Assembly: GCA_031386985.1 (NCBI GenBank)
Contig: JANNCV010000026.1
Location: forward strand, 84,626 to 148,625
From: JANJUB01 sp031386985
GTDB taxonomy: Bacteria; Armatimonadota; Fimbriimonadia; Fimbriimonadales; Fimbriimonadaceae
Reading direction: 5' to 3'
DNA: 64,000 nucleotides
Of this stretch, positions 34,170-43,908 are shown one piece after another. The translations under genes and the position numbers were made by a program. The notes beneath the pieces were generated by a model. The model searched no databases and was not told the DNA's origin. It saw only the letters and a program-made list of their open reading frames with translations. How positions within the stretch are numbered: position 1 is the first letter of the stretch; each line of letters begins with the position of its first letter.

Positions 34170-34185
34170 TATGCTATTTGGCGAC

Positions 34186-36147
34186 ATGCTTGCCAAATTC
34201 CTCATTCCCCTACTTGTTTTCGGTATGGCCCTGCCCGTTGCCGCCCAAGATCACCGATTAGAGTGGTTCCGTGAGGCCCGCTTTGGGATGTTTATTCACT
34301 GGGGTCTTTATGCGATTCCAGCCGGAAAGTGGGGATCTGCAACCGGTCACGGCGAATGGATTCGAGACACCGCCCAAATCCCCGTAGGGGAATACGAAAA
34401 GTTTCAAGCTCAGTTCAATCCCACCAAATTCAACGCAAATGAATGGGCGAAAATCGCCAAAAATGCGGGGATGAAATACGTCGTCATTACGAGCAAGCAT
34501 CACGACGGTTTTGGCCTCTTTGACTCCAAACTAACCGAGTGGGACGTGATGAAAACACCGTTCAAGCGCGACATCATGGGCGAAATCGCCAAATCCTATC
34601 GTGCGGAGGGCCTCCGGATTGGCTGGTACCACTCGATCATGGATTGGCACCATCCTGACTACCTCCCGCGCCGCAATTGGGAGACGACCCGCACCGCCGA
34701 AGGCGCTGATTTTGTTCGCTTTGAAAAGTATCTTCACGGGCAAGTCTCTGAACTCCTCACCAACTACGGCAACATTGATATGATGTGGTTCGACGGCGAG
34801 TGGGAGCGGACTTGGAACCACCAGCTTGGCGAGCGGCTGTACAAACTCTGCCGCAAACTCCAGCCAAATGTTATTGTTAACAACCGAGTAGACGTCGGAC
34901 GAGGCGGAATGGCGGGCATGACGGAGAAGGGGTTCTTCGGAGACTACGGGACACCGGAACAAGAAGTCCCCGAACGCGGCATCCCCGGCGCGACCTGGGA
35001 AAGTTGTATCACAACCAACGGGCATTGGGGTTACAATGCCCTTGACAAGAACTATAAGTCGGGCAAAGAACTCCTGCACCTGCTAATTGACGTTGTTTCA
35101 AAGGGCGGAAACTTACTGTTGAATGTTGGCCCGCGCGCTGATGGCACTTTCCCCCCCGAGCAGGTGGAGCGTCTTGCCCACATTGGCAAGTGGATGAAGG
35201 GCAACAGTGCCTCTATTTATGGAACGACTGCCTCGCCTTTTGGGGCATTGCCCTTCGGCCGATGTACGCAAAAGGGCAAAACGCTCTACTTGCATGTTTA
35301 TCAGCCTCCGAAAGATGGAATGGTGCGACTCCCCAGTCTTGCCACATCGGTAAAATCGGCACGGGTGCTCGCAACCGGGCAAAAGCTAAGCGCCGAGCTG
35401 ACGGACTCGGGCGTTTCGATCAGAGCCAATGCCGTGAAATGGGATGCAGATGCGACTGTTATTGCCGTGGAACTTGCCGCTGCGCCGCTCATCATCAATC
35501 CGCCTACCCTGTCCGTTTCGGGAGTAAAGGAAGCGACCGGCATGGTGGAGTTCGTGGGCTCGGCTAGCCTAAAGTTTAGCGGGTCAGCCCCAATGCAGGT
35601 AGCTCACACTACGAACGGCAAAGAGCCCAGTCTGACTTCGCCCCGCAGTGCAACCCTTAAAGTCACTGAAACCACGAAGGTGAAGGCTCGCTGTGTTTTG
35701 AATGGGCGTTTGGTCGGCGAGACCGTAACCCTAACCCTGAAGAAATCCAATCCATGGGAGCCAACCAGCGAACCGGGTGACGGCACTTTTAGCGTAGCTC
35801 AATACCAAGGAGATTTCAATAAATGCGACGACTTGAAGAGCCCATCTTCATCCTTCCAAGCCCCAAAGATCGAACTTGGCATGTTTAGCGGCAAGGAGTA
35901 CGTCGGCCTTATTTTCCACGGCGTGATCGAGATCAAGAGCACCGCGATGATTCGATTTTCGTTGAACTCGGATGACGGCTCTCGACTCTATGTGGACGAT
36001 AAACTTGTCGTTGACAACGATGGGCTGCACGGGCCAACGACCGTTCTTGGTGATGCCCCGTTGGCCAAGGGATGGCACATGGTTCGGGTTGAGTATTTCA
36101 ACAAAACGGGCGGATCGTATCTTGATCTGACCTGGAAACCGCGCTAA
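34186..36147 (+). CDS. Secreted alpha-L-fucosidase (GH29) with chitobiase-C-like and PA14 domains
   Basis: This 653-residue glycosidase removes alpha-L-fucose from glycans. It has a signal peptide (MLAKFLIPLLVFGMALPVAA), a GH29 barrel (about 20-335; RFGMFIHWGLYAIPAGKW, TSKHHDGFGLFDS, and the nucleophile Asp in MMWFDGEW), a beta domain, a chitobiase-C-terminal-like domain (about 440-520) and a PA14 domain at the end (SLNSDDGSRLYVDDKLV), which usually binds carbohydrate. The alternative ATG at 34171 is 15 bp upstream. Its stop is followed directly by the scpB ATG. Confidence 0.92.
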   Translation: MLAKFLIPLLVFGMALPVAAQDHRLEWFREARFGMFIHWGLYAIPAGKWGSATGHGEWIRDTAQIPVGEYEKFQAQFNPTKFNANEWAKIAKNAGMKYVVITSKHHDGFGLFDSKLTEWDVMKTPFKRDIMGEIAKSYRAEGLRIGWYHSIMDWHHPDYLPRRNWETTRTAEGADFVRFEKYLHGQVSELLTNYGNIDMMWFDGEWERTWNHQLGERLYKLCRKLQPNVIVNNRVDVGRGGMAGMTEKGFFGDYGTPEQEVPERGIPGATWESCITTNGHWGYNALDKNYKSGKELLHLLIDVVSKGGNLLLNVGPRADGTFPPEQVERLAHIGKWMKGNSASIYGTTASPFGALPFGRCTQKGKTLYLHVYQPPKDGMVRLPSLATSVKSARVLATGQKLSAELTDSGVSIRANAVKWDADATVIAVELAAAPLIINPPTLSVSGVKEATGMVEFVGSASLKFSGSAPMQVAHTTNGKEPSLTSPRSATLKVTETTKVKARCVLNGRLVGETVTLTLKKSNPWEPTSEPGDGTFSVAQYQGDFNKCDDLKSPSSSFQAPKIELGMFSGKEYVGLIFHGVIEIKSTAMIRFSLNSDDGSRLYVDDKLVVDNDGLHGPTTVLGDAPLAKGWHMVRVEYFNKTGGSYLDLTWKPR

Positions 36148-36675
36148 ATGCAAATCGTTGAGGCCGTTGAAGCGATCTTGTTTGCGGCGGATACTCCCGC
36201 GAGTTTGCCGGCGTTGGCGGTTGCAGTTGGGGCAACGGAAGGTCAAGTCGCTCAGGCGATTGAGGTATTGCAGAATCGGCTCGGTCAGCAGGGAGCCTTG
36301 CAAGTGGTAGCGATCGCGGGGGGCTATCAGATTTGCACCAAGCCCGAACATGCCGAGATGGTCGCAAATTTTTTGAAGCCTCAACGCCAGCGGCTGAGTC
36401 GTTCGTTGATGGAGGTTTTGGCCGTAGTTGCCTATAAGCAACCGATCACCATTGCGGAGATTGATGAAGTCCGGGGAGTTCAGAGCGATTACGGCGTTCG
36501 GGCGTTACTTGAACGGCGACTAATCACCGAAGTCGGGCGAAAGAAAGCGCCCGGGCGGCCCACTTTGTTTGGAACAACTCAACAATTCTTGCATCAGTTC
36601 AAACTGCGCGAGATTGACGATTTACCCGAACTTGGCCTCGGCACCGGATTTGACGAACAACTTCCCTTGATTTAG
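36148..36675 (+). CDS. scpB: Segregation and condensation protein B
   Basis: This 175-residue winged-helix protein forms the SMC-ScpA-ScpB condensin with SMC and ScpA. Motifs: VEAILFAADTPASL near the start, LSRSLMEVLAVVAYKQPIT and RGVQSDYGVRALLERRLI. ATG abuts the fucosidase TAA with no gap, an odd pairing of a chromosome-structure gene with a secreted glycosidase. scpA is not in the window. Confidence 0.93.
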   Translation: MQIVEAVEAILFAADTPASLPALAVAVGATEGQVAQAIEVLQNRLGQQGALQVVAIAGGYQICTKPEHAEMVANFLKPQRQRLSRSLMEVLAVVAYKQPITIAEIDEVRGVQSDYGVRALLERRLITEVGRKKAPGRPTLFGTTQQFLHQFKLREIDDLPELGLGTGFDEQLPLI

Positions 36676-36702
36676 CCGACGACTTGGGTGCTAAGATAAA
36701 TA

Positions 36703-37164
36703 GTGAACCCGGCTAAACGCAGAGGCATCATCCTTGCTGTAGTTGCCGTTTTTGGCGGCTTCATGGGCTGCGCTTATGTGCAGCGGAGCGTCCGGTCTCA
36801 GCTCCCGTTGAAGCTCTCATTTCCGCATAAAGTAACTTTCCTAGAGGTCCCAGACGAGGGCATCGAAATGTGGGCGGTGGAAGCCTCGACCGGTGATTTG
36901 CCCTCATTCCGCAAGACGGTCTCCAATGAATTGGGGCTCGCAGACCTGGTGCCTGACGCAACGTACAGAGGTGGCGGAACAGACTGGGATCGTCTGACAT
37001 TCAGCGATGAGATTCTTACGGTTAAAGGGCGAAACCCCAACCGTTTGACGATGGAAAAGCACCTCGGGCGAAAACTTTACAGAGCCTCGTTCATCGTAGC
37101 CCGGGACACCGCGTGGCAGGGCGATACTGTTGTAGCCCGGATATTACATTGGCTTGGGTTCTAA
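36703..37164 (+). CDS. Small membrane-anchored or lipoprotein of unknown function
   Basis: This 153-residue protein begins with GTG, 5 nt after TAAGAT and without Shine-Dalgarno sequence. The N-terminus has a basic stretch and a hydrophobic segment ending in GGFMGC, a possible lipobox, or else a membrane anchor. The rest is a small soluble domain without recognised motifs. Its end overlaps the aconitase end by 4 bp on the opposite strand. Confidence 0.7.
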   Translation: MNPAKRRGIILAVVAVFGGFMGCAYVQRSVRSQLPLKLSFPHKVTFLEVPDEGIEMWAVEASTGDLPSFRKTVSNELGLADLVPDATYRGGGTDWDRLTFSDEILTVKGRNPNRLTMEKHLGRKLYRASFIVARDTAWQGDTVVARILHWLGF

Positions 37165-39800
37165 TCCAAAAGTTGCCGCAACACATATTGCAAAATTCCG
37201 CCGTGGCGGTAATACTCCAATTCTTTTGGTGTATCAATCCGAACCTTGACATCAAAAACCCTCATATCACCGTTATCCAGGACAGCGTGAACCTTTAGAT
37301 TTTTGCCATCTTTGAAATTCCGGCCCGCATGGTAAGCGAGGTCTACGACGGCGTACTCTTCTGAACCATCTAGCCCAAGGACCGCGGCATTCTCTCCCGA
37401 TGAAAACTGCAAGGGCAAGATACCCATCCCGATGAGATTTGATCGGTGAATTCGCTCGTAACTCTCAGCGATAACCACTTTGACTCCGAGCAAGTGGGGG
37501 CCCTTGGCCGCCCAATCTCGACTTGACCCTGAGCCGTACTCTTTGCCGGCCAGAATGATAAGGCCCTTTTTGCTTTTTTGATAACGCTCGCTCGCATCGA
37601 AGATGGTCGTGACTTCGTTGGTTGGCCAGTACTTCGAATAGCCGCCCTCGGTGCCCGGCGCAATCTGGTTCTTAAGGCGAACATTGGCGAAAGTTCCTCT
37701 CACCATCACCTCGTGGTTGCCTCTTCTGGAACCATAACTATTAAAAAGCGTAGGGGACACGTCGTGACTAGTGAGGTATTCGCCCGCCGGAGAGTTCAGC
37801 TTGATCGAACCAGCCGGTGAGATGTGATCGGTCGTAACGGAATCACCCAAGATTGCCAGAACCGACAAGCCGTTGAGATCATCTACCTCGCCTGTGATAT
37901 GTCTCTCCATTCCCTCAAAGTAAGGGGGCTTTTTCACGTAAGTCGAACTTGGGACCCAGCCGTAGCGATCTCCGGCGCCCGTCTCGATTGCGGCCCACTT
38001 CTCATCGCCCTTGAAAACGTCAGCGTAGTTCGCTCGGAACATTTCACCGGTGATACACTCGCCAACAACGTCCGCGACCTCTTGCTGAGTCGGCCAAATG
38101 TCTTTTAGGTAAACGGGAGCCCCATCGGTTCCGATTCCCAGTGAGTCCTTCTGGAGGTCAATATCTATCGTTCCGGCAATCGCGTATGCCACCACCAACG
38201 GGGGCGACATCAAGTAGTTTGCCTTCACATCCGCGCTAATTCGGCCTTCGAAGTTACGATTTCCCGACAAAACGCTGACAACGGCCAGATTCCTCTCGTT
38301 GATCTCTTTGCTAATGTCCTCGCGAAGAGGGCCTGAGTTTCCAATGCACGTCGTACACCCGTAGCCGACGGTGTTGAACTGCATATGGTCAAGATAAACG
38401 TTCAGTCCGCTCTTTTCGAGGTAGCTCGTAACGACTCGGCTGCCGGGAGCGAGGCTCGTCTTGACGCGGGGACGAACCCTCAATCCCCTCTCATACGCCT
38501 TTTTACACACAAGCCCAGCGGCAACCATCACGTAAGGGTTGCTTGTATTTGTGCAACTCGTGATCGCCGCAATAACAACCGCACCATCACACAAGCCGCC
38601 CGTTGATGGACCCGCATCGGGAAAAGCGGCTCGGAACGAAGCGGCTGCTTCACTCAAGCGAACGCGATCTTGGGGCCGTTTGGGGCCGGCAACACTAGGC
38701 TCGACGGTTGAAAGGTCAAGTTCAAGAGTGTCGGTGTAACTTGCCTGGGGTGTGCTTTCGTCGTGCCAAAGCCCTTGCTCCTTCATATAGGCTTCAACCA
38801 GTTGGCACTGCTCCTCGGTGCGGCCCGTGGTTCGCAAATAGCGTAGGGTTTCAGCGTCAACGGGGAATATGCCGCAGGTTGCGCCATATTCCGGGGCCAT
38901 GTTGCCAATCGTGGCGCGATCCGCGAGCGGCAACTTAGCCAACCCGGGCCCGTAAAATTCAACAAACTTACCAACTACGCCTTTCTTGCGGAGCATTTCG
39001 GTGACGGTAAGAACGAGGTCTGTGGAAGTAACACCTTCGCAAAGACTCCCTGACATCCTGAAGCCAATAACTTGCGGAATCAGCATCGAAACGGGCTGAC
39101 CGAGCATGGCTGCTTCGGCCTCAATACCGCCCACGCCCCAACCCAAAACGCCGAGGCCATTGATCATCGTCGTATGGCTATCGGTTCCGACGAGCGTGTC
39201 GGGATAAGCCTCGCCCGTAGCCTCGTTTACAAAAACGACCCGGGCTAAATGTTCCAAGTTGACTTGGTGAACGATGCCAGTGTTGGGCGGCACTACTCGG
39301 AAGTTATCAAATGCCTGCTGCCCCCACTTTAAGAACTCATATCGCTCCTGATTCCGTTCAAACTCAAGATCGCGATTGATCATGAGTGCGGCTTCGCTCC
39401 CGTAAGCATCCACCTGAACGGAGTGATCAATGACCAACTCGACGGGTGAAAGCGGATTGATCTTTTTAGGGTCACCGCCTAACGCGGCCATTGCATCGCG
39501 CATCGCGGCGAGGTCTACCACACAAGGCACGCCCGTGAAATCTTGCAAAAGGGTGCGGGCGGGTGTAAACGCAATCTCTTTCGAGGGCTCGGCTTTTGCG
39601 TCCCATTTGGCAAGCGCTTCGACATCCTCTTTGAAAACCGAGCCCTGACCTTCGGTCCGCAGTAAGTTCTCTAAGAGAATTCGCAAACAAAACGGGAGAT
39701 GAGAAGTAGAAAAACCCTGGTCATCCAGGGCTTTCAAACGGTAAACATCAAGTTCGCGACCAGCTAGGCTCAGCTTCGATTTGGTATTAAAGCTATTCAT
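37161..39800 (-). CDS. acnA: Aconitate hydratase A
   Basis: This 879-residue TCA-cycle enzyme interconverts citrate and isocitrate by way of cis-aconitate with a 4Fe-4S cluster. Cluster cysteines are visible in ITSCTNTSNP and GCTTCIGNSGPL; other landmarks are VGTDSHTTMINGLGVLGWGV and GKEYGSGSSRDWAAKGP with the swivelling C-terminal domain. Length and order match the AcnA/IRP group. It is single on its strand. Confidence 0.97.
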   Translation of the reverse strand: MNSFNTKSKLSLAGRELDVYRLKALDDQGFSTSHLPFCLRILLENLLRTEGQGSVFKEDVEALAKWDAKAEPSKEIAFTPARTLLQDFTGVPCVVDLAAMRDAMAALGGDPKKINPLSPVELVIDHSVQVDAYGSEAALMINRDLEFERNQERYEFLKWGQQAFDNFRVVPPNTGIVHQVNLEHLARVVFVNEATGEAYPDTLVGTDSHTTMINGLGVLGWGVGGIEAEAAMLGQPVSMLIPQVIGFRMSGSLCEGVTSTDLVLTVTEMLRKKGVVGKFVEFYGPGLAKLPLADRATIGNMAPEYGATCGIFPVDAETLRYLRTTGRTEEQCQLVEAYMKEQGLWHDESTPQASYTDTLELDLSTVEPSVAGPKRPQDRVRLSEAAASFRAAFPDAGPSTGGLCDGAVVIAAITSCTNTSNPYVMVAAGLVCKKAYERGLRVRPRVKTSLAPGSRVVTSYLEKSGLNVYLDHMQFNTVGYGCTTCIGNSGPLREDISKEINERNLAVVSVLSGNRNFEGRISADVKANYLMSPPLVVAYAIAGTIDIDLQKDSLGIGTDGAPVYLKDIWPTQQEVADVVGECITGEMFRANYADVFKGDEKWAAIETGAGDRYGWVPSSTYVKKPPYFEGMERHITGEVDDLNGLSVLAILGDSVTTDHISPAGSIKLNSPAGEYLTSHDVSPTLFNSYGSRRGNHEVMVRGTFANVRLKNQIAPGTEGGYSKYWPTNEVTTIFDASERYQKSKKGLIILAGKEYGSGSSRDWAAKGPHLLGVKVVIAESYERIHRSNLIGMGILPLQFSSGENAAVLGLDGSEEYAVVDLAYHAGRNFKDGKNLKVHAVLDNGDMRVFDVKVRIDTPKELEYYRHGGILQYVLRQLLD

Positions 39801-39842
39801 CGTTGATATGGAGAATACCTAGAACACTCGCACAAAATTTCG

Positions 39843-42371
39843 CTAAAGTCGTGGGTCAACTGGCTCGCTTTCTAGCGCCAAAACCCCAAAGACGCACTCG
39901 TGCACCCGTCGGAGCGGGTCGTTACGAATAAAGCGCTTAAGAGCTTCCATGCCCAGGGCGAACTCTCGGCTGGCGAGTGAACGCTTTCGATTGAGACCTC
40001 GCTTTCGCAAGTTAGTCAAGTTGGCGGGCTCGAGGTATTCCGGGCCGTAGATGATGCGCAAGTACTCGGGCCCGCGACACTTTACGGCCGGTTGAAGGAT
40101 GCGGGGGCCTTCCTTTGCGATGAAAGTGTAAGGCTTGACCACCATTCCCTCCCCGCCTTGTGAGACCAAATCTTCCCACCATTGACAAACCGCCGCCGTT
40201 TCTTCATGCGATTCCAAGTTCACGATTTGGTGAGGCGTGCGGCTTAGTATCAAGGGGTCTTGGTCACAAATACGTCCCAGAGTCTGCATGTGCCACTCGT
40301 GGTCCTGGTTCGAGTGAACTTTTCCTTCGCTGGCGAGCAGGTGAAACGGCGCTAGCTTGTAATCATCAATCGAACTGACGATCCAACAGTAGCGCCGGTA
40401 GGCATCGCGAAAACGGGTCGCAGAAATCTCACGATTCCCCGCTTTTTCGAGCAACTCGGCCGACCCCTCAATCCCTCTTGAAGCCAGTTGCCGCGTGACA
40501 TCTTTCCAAGCGGAGGCGTTTGCTTCAGCGGCCGCACCGACGGGGGCATACTGCTCTCGCAAAAGCCCAACCGCCTTCGCCGACCACGGCATGAGTTCCA
40601 GATCGAGCAAAAGCCAATCAGATTCAAGTTCTTCAAAAACACCGCTCCTTTCCGTTGCTGCGCAAACGCGCTCCAAAAGAGCTCGCTCCAGAGCTAAATC
40701 TTCGAAGAAGCGCCTCCCAGTTCGAGTTGTAATGATTCCGATTTCGCCCGAATCCACGCCGAACCGCTTTGCCGCGATTTCAGTCGACTTGCAAACAACA
40801 AGCACAGCTCGCGAGCCCATATGTTTTTCTTGGCAGATTACTTTTTCGACCCCCGCACTCTTGTAGTAATCGAGTGCCTCGCTCGGATGCTCCAGGTATC
40901 CCTCTCGATCCGAAGTTTGGCAAGGCGACATGGTGGGCGGGAGATACACTAACCATCGCGGGTCGGCGGCGAAGCGAGACATTACCTCAAGCGCAGCAAT
41001 CGCATTTTCTTCACGAATAGTTATGCGGCCAGCAAGCCGGGTTTCGATTGCCATGCGGCCCACAACATCTTGTAAATCAAGCACATCATCCGCCAGGTGC
41101 TGACCAGAGAGGCTAGAGGTTTCGTGATCAAGCGGTTTGGCGGGAATGCAATAGGTGTCATGAGCGGCCACGCTGACCAATTCCCGCTCGGGATAGCGCA
41201 AAGCCGTTAGCGAACCGCCGAAACAACACCCGGTATCAATATCAATTGTGTTGTTTAGCCACTCCGCTTGGGGCACGGGGGTGTGGCCGAAAACAACCAT
41301 TGAGTTACCCCGATAATCTTTCGCCCACTGATACCGCACGGGTAGGCCGAACTCATCAATCTCGCCGGTTGTTTCGCCATAAAGCGCGAATTCGCGGACA
41401 GCTCCAGAACCGCGGCCCTGCATATCTTCTCGTAATCCAGCATGAGCAACGCAAAGCTTGCCGTCATCCATCAAGGCGTGGCTCACCAAGCCGTCGAGAA
41501 AGGTGGCGACCTCCTGTCGAAATTCTGGAGTTTCTTGTTCAAGCTCAGCTAGGGTTTCAGCCAAACCGTGATTTTGCGAAACCTGTTTTCCCTTCAGCGC
41601 ACGCATGAGCTTGATATCGTGGTTCCCCGGGACGCAAAGTGCTTTACCTTCGGCGACCGCGTTCATTACAAACTTCAGCGCTCCCACCGAATCTGGGCCG
41701 CGATCAACAAGGTCGCCGACGAAAACGAGTTTTCGATTGTCGGGATGGCTTAACGGGCTAAGGTCCCAACCAAGTTTGGTCAAAAGCTCGCGGAGTTCGA
41801 TCATGCAGCCGTGGACGTCTCCGATGATATCGAACGGCCCGTGTTCGCCTGGCCGTCGGCTCCAAATTGGCTCGCGTACTATTTCAATATCATTGGCGTC
41901 TTCCGGTTTGACGTAATAGACCTTGTGGTAGCGTTCGCTCTTAAGGTTGCCAAATGTGCGCCGCAAATCGGCCCGCTGGTTTCGGATTACGTGCGCGCCA
42001 AACTGGCGGTTTGGGCGCAATTCGTTTCGCTCGCGGCAGAGGGTTTCGGGGGTATCCAATATGATTGCAACCCGAAGCGCGTGCCATTTGTTGGCAAGTG
42101 CGAGCAAGGGCGCGCGGGATTCTCTTTGAACGTTGGTGGCATCAATAACGGCCAGTTTGCCCAGTTCCAGCCGCTTAGAGAGCATGAAATGAAGTGCCTC
42201 GAACGCGTGTTTTGAAACGTCCAAGCTGTCTTCGTCATCGCAAACGAATCCGCGAAATGTATCGCTGCTTAGCACCTCTGTGGGTAAGAAGTTGCGGCAA
42301 AAGGTGGACTTGCCCGATCCGCTGGTGCCGATAACAACAACCATGGAAAACTCCGGTATGGCGATTCTCAT
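39843..42371 (-). CDS. pnkp: Polynucleotide kinase-phosphatase-ligase (bacterial Pnkp)
   Basis: This 842-residue three-domain RNA repair enzyme comprises: a 5'-OH kinase (about 1-165) with P-loop VIGTSGSGKST; a metallophosphatase (about 175-420) with DIIGDVHGC, VFVGDLVDRGPDS, VPGNHD and FGHTPVP, which heals 2',3'-phosphate ends; and a C-terminal ligase/adenylyltransferase (about 470-842) with the nucleotidyl Lys in EKHMGSRAV. Known bacterial Pnkp works with Hen1 to repair RNAs cut by ribotoxins, Hen1 adding a 2'-O-methyl mark before sealing. It overlaps the upstream hen1 gene by 4 bp, so the pair is one operon. Confidence 0.95.
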   Translation of the reverse strand: MRIAIPEFSMVVVIGTSGSGKSTFCRNFLPTEVLSSDTFRGFVCDDEDSLDVSKHAFEALHFMLSKRLELGKLAVIDATNVQRESRAPLLALANKWHALRVAIILDTPETLCRERNELRPNRQFGAHVIRNQRADLRRTFGNLKSERYHKVYYVKPEDANDIEIVREPIWSRRPGEHGPFDIIGDVHGCMIELRELLTKLGWDLSPLSHPDNRKLVFVGDLVDRGPDSVGALKFVMNAVAEGKALCVPGNHDIKLMRALKGKQVSQNHGLAETLAELEQETPEFRQEVATFLDGLVSHALMDDGKLCVAHAGLREDMQGRGSGAVREFALYGETTGEIDEFGLPVRYQWAKDYRGNSMVVFGHTPVPQAEWLNNTIDIDTGCCFGGSLTALRYPERELVSVAAHDTYCIPAKPLDHETSSLSGQHLADDVLDLQDVVGRMAIETRLAGRITIREENAIAALEVMSRFAADPRWLVYLPPTMSPCQTSDREGYLEHPSEALDYYKSAGVEKVICQEKHMGSRAVLVVCKSTEIAAKRFGVDSGEIGIITTRTGRRFFEDLALERALLERVCAATERSGVFEELESDWLLLDLELMPWSAKAVGLLREQYAPVGAAAEANASAWKDVTRQLASRGIEGSAELLEKAGNREISATRFRDAYRRYCWIVSSIDDYKLAPFHLLASEGKVHSNQDHEWHMQTLGRICDQDPLILSRTPHQIVNLESHEETAAVCQWWEDLVSQGGEGMVVKPYTFIAKEGPRILQPAVKCRGPEYLRIIYGPEYLEPANLTNLRKRGLNRKRSLASREFALGMEALKRFIRNDPLRRVHECVFGVLALESEPVDPRL

Positions 42372-43759
42372 TTCGAGAACACCGCCATTTGGCTGGGCTC
42401 ACCAAACATTGGATGCGCCTCACCAATGCCTTCAAAACGCACACTATAACCATAGCTTATGGCAACTCGATTTGCCCAATCTTGAAACTCGGCGCGAGTC
42501 CACTCGAAGCGGTGATCGGAATGTCGCAGCTCATCCAACTCATAAACCGGGTTGTACTCGCGGTTTGGAGTCGTAAGTAGCACCGTTTTAGGTTCGGCGA
42601 ATTGAAAGACCACCCGTTCAAATGCCGCGAGGCGGGGCGGATCGAGGTGTTCGATCACCTCAACAATCGTACAGGCATCAAACCCGTGTAATCGCTCGTC
42701 GCGATACATCAAACTCCCGTGGATGAGCTGTAGCCGCTCCCGCATTCTCGGCCCGGCTTCGTCCAGATGGAGTTTCCGGTTGGCCTTTTCAATTTCGTAG
42801 TAGGAAACATCCATGCCCACAATTCGAGCCAATCCTTGAATTTTGATCAGTTGTCGAAGGAGCTTGCCGTCGCCGCATCCTAAGTCAATCAAGCTCTTTG
42901 GTTTGAGGTCGCGAACGATCTCTACGATCCGATCATGACGCTGACGGTGGAGCGTGACCCTTTTTTCGACTTCGCCTTCCTCGGGTGCGGTGAATACCTC
43001 ATCCACCTCTTCGGCTTCGTGCGCAAGCGCTTCCTCCGCATTCGCGAGTTGTTCCAAAGCCTGGCGCATCAAGCTTGGCTTTCGGCCAAGCGATGCGCGG
43101 AGAATCCAATCGCGCTCGGGATGCTGGGGTAGCCAGCCCTCCCCTTTCGAAACCATCTTTTGAACTTCCGATTCATCCATGTAATAGTGCTTTTTGGCAT
43201 CGAGAACAGGGAGGAGAAGGTAGAGATGCCGGAGTGCATCGCGCAGCAATACCGTTCCAGACAGCGTAACATCGTAATAAGGGCTCTCCCCCCATTCCGG
43301 GAAATCGCAGTCCAAGGGGAGCCTAGTTGCGCCAACAGCGTAGCCGAGGGGCTCAAACAGCCGCCGTAACCGATCTTCGCCCGCTCGGCACGGCAGAACG
43401 GGGATACGCAGTTCCAGCGGTATGGCGGTTTCGGCCAACTCTTGACGGTCCTTACTCCGCCCTTGCATCGCCGTGCTAAACACTTCTACCAAAGCGACGC
43501 TTAGGAACGAACTAGCAACATAGGGCCGGTCGTTCACATATTGACCTGCCGACCCCTGAGCCTCATTCTTTCCTCGCACCAACCGAACAGGATCGAGTTC
43601 CAACAGAACCGCTGCGGTAGCTCTTTCTTCAGTTGCCTCGGGAAAGACAACATTCACTTGCCCGAAAGTGACTTCAGCCGAGTAATTCCGAATCGGGTTC
43701 TTGTGAAGCAAGAACCCGAGGTCGGTGGCCGGTCTATGGGTGGTTGAGATTAGTAGCAA
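42368..43759 (-). CDS. hen1: 3'-terminal RNA ribose 2'-O-methyltransferase Hen1
   Basis: This protein of 463 residues starts at TTG 43759, which gives the family N-terminus LLISTTHRPATDLGFLLHKN and has TACTCT 9 nt upstream; a longer frame opens at 43801. The N-terminal half (about 1-240) is the part that supports Pnkp ligase activity. The C-terminal half is the methyltransferase, with SLIDLGCGDGKLL for S-adenosylmethionine and the metal site VEVIEHLD plus HSDHRFEW. It methylates the 2'-OH of the 3' end of damaged RNA so that the same site cannot be cut again. Confidence 0.94.
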   Translation of the reverse strand: MLLISTTHRPATDLGFLLHKNPIRNYSAEVTFGQVNVVFPEATEERATAAVLLELDPVRLVRGKNEAQGSAGQYVNDRPYVASSFLSVALVEVFSTAMQGRSKDRQELAETAIPLELRIPVLPCRAGEDRLRRLFEPLGYAVGATRLPLDCDFPEWGESPYYDVTLSGTVLLRDALRHLYLLLPVLDAKKHYYMDESEVQKMVSKGEGWLPQHPERDWILRASLGRKPSLMRQALEQLANAEEALAHEAEEVDEVFTAPEEGEVEKRVTLHRQRHDRIVEIVRDLKPKSLIDLGCGDGKLLRQLIKIQGLARIVGMDVSYYEIEKANRKLHLDEAGPRMRERLQLIHGSLMYRDERLHGFDACTIVEVIEHLDPPRLAAFERVVFQFAEPKTVLLTTPNREYNPVYELDELRHSDHRFEWTRAEFQDWANRVAISYGYSVRFEGIGEAHPMFGEPSQMAVFSK

Positions 43760-43768
43760 GGCGATTTG

Positions 43769-43774
43769 AGAGTA
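43769..43774 (-). promoter_or_regulatory. -10-like element (TACTCT) of hen1
   Basis: On the minus strand TACTCT lies 9 nt before the TTG at 43759, consistent with a leaderless start that fits the family N-terminus. It lies downstream of the minus-strand terminator-like hairpin at 43824-43854. Confidence 0.4.
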
Positions 43775-43823
43775 CCACTTCGCAAAACAAGCTACCTTCA
43801 AAGATCCCGAACTCTGTTTTAAT

Positions 43824-43854
43824 AAAAAAGCCCGCTCCGCCCTTGCGCACGGGC
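43824..43854 (-). terminator. Terminator-like hairpin upstream of hen1
   Basis: On the minus strand GCCCG pairs with CGGGC (plus a G-T pair) and is followed by TTTTTT. A competing stem CGCCC/GGGCG overlaps it. No minus-strand gene lies upstream to be terminated, because 43909-45867 is on the plus strand. It could block antisense readthrough into hen1, or act as an attenuator in a longer hen1 leader. Confidence 0.5.
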
Positions 43855-43871
43855 GTAGAATAGTGCTAGTC

Positions 43872-43877
43872 TACAAT
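43872..43877 (+). promoter_or_regulatory. Possible -10 element (TACAAT) of the secreted-protein gene
   Basis: TACAAT lies 31 bp before the ATG at 43909, leaving room for a leader with the Shine-Dalgarno GGGAG at 43899-43903. A -35 is not evident. Confidence 0.35.
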
Positions 43878-43908
43878 GTTAATTCTCTAACCGAGAATGG
43901 GAGCCTTG

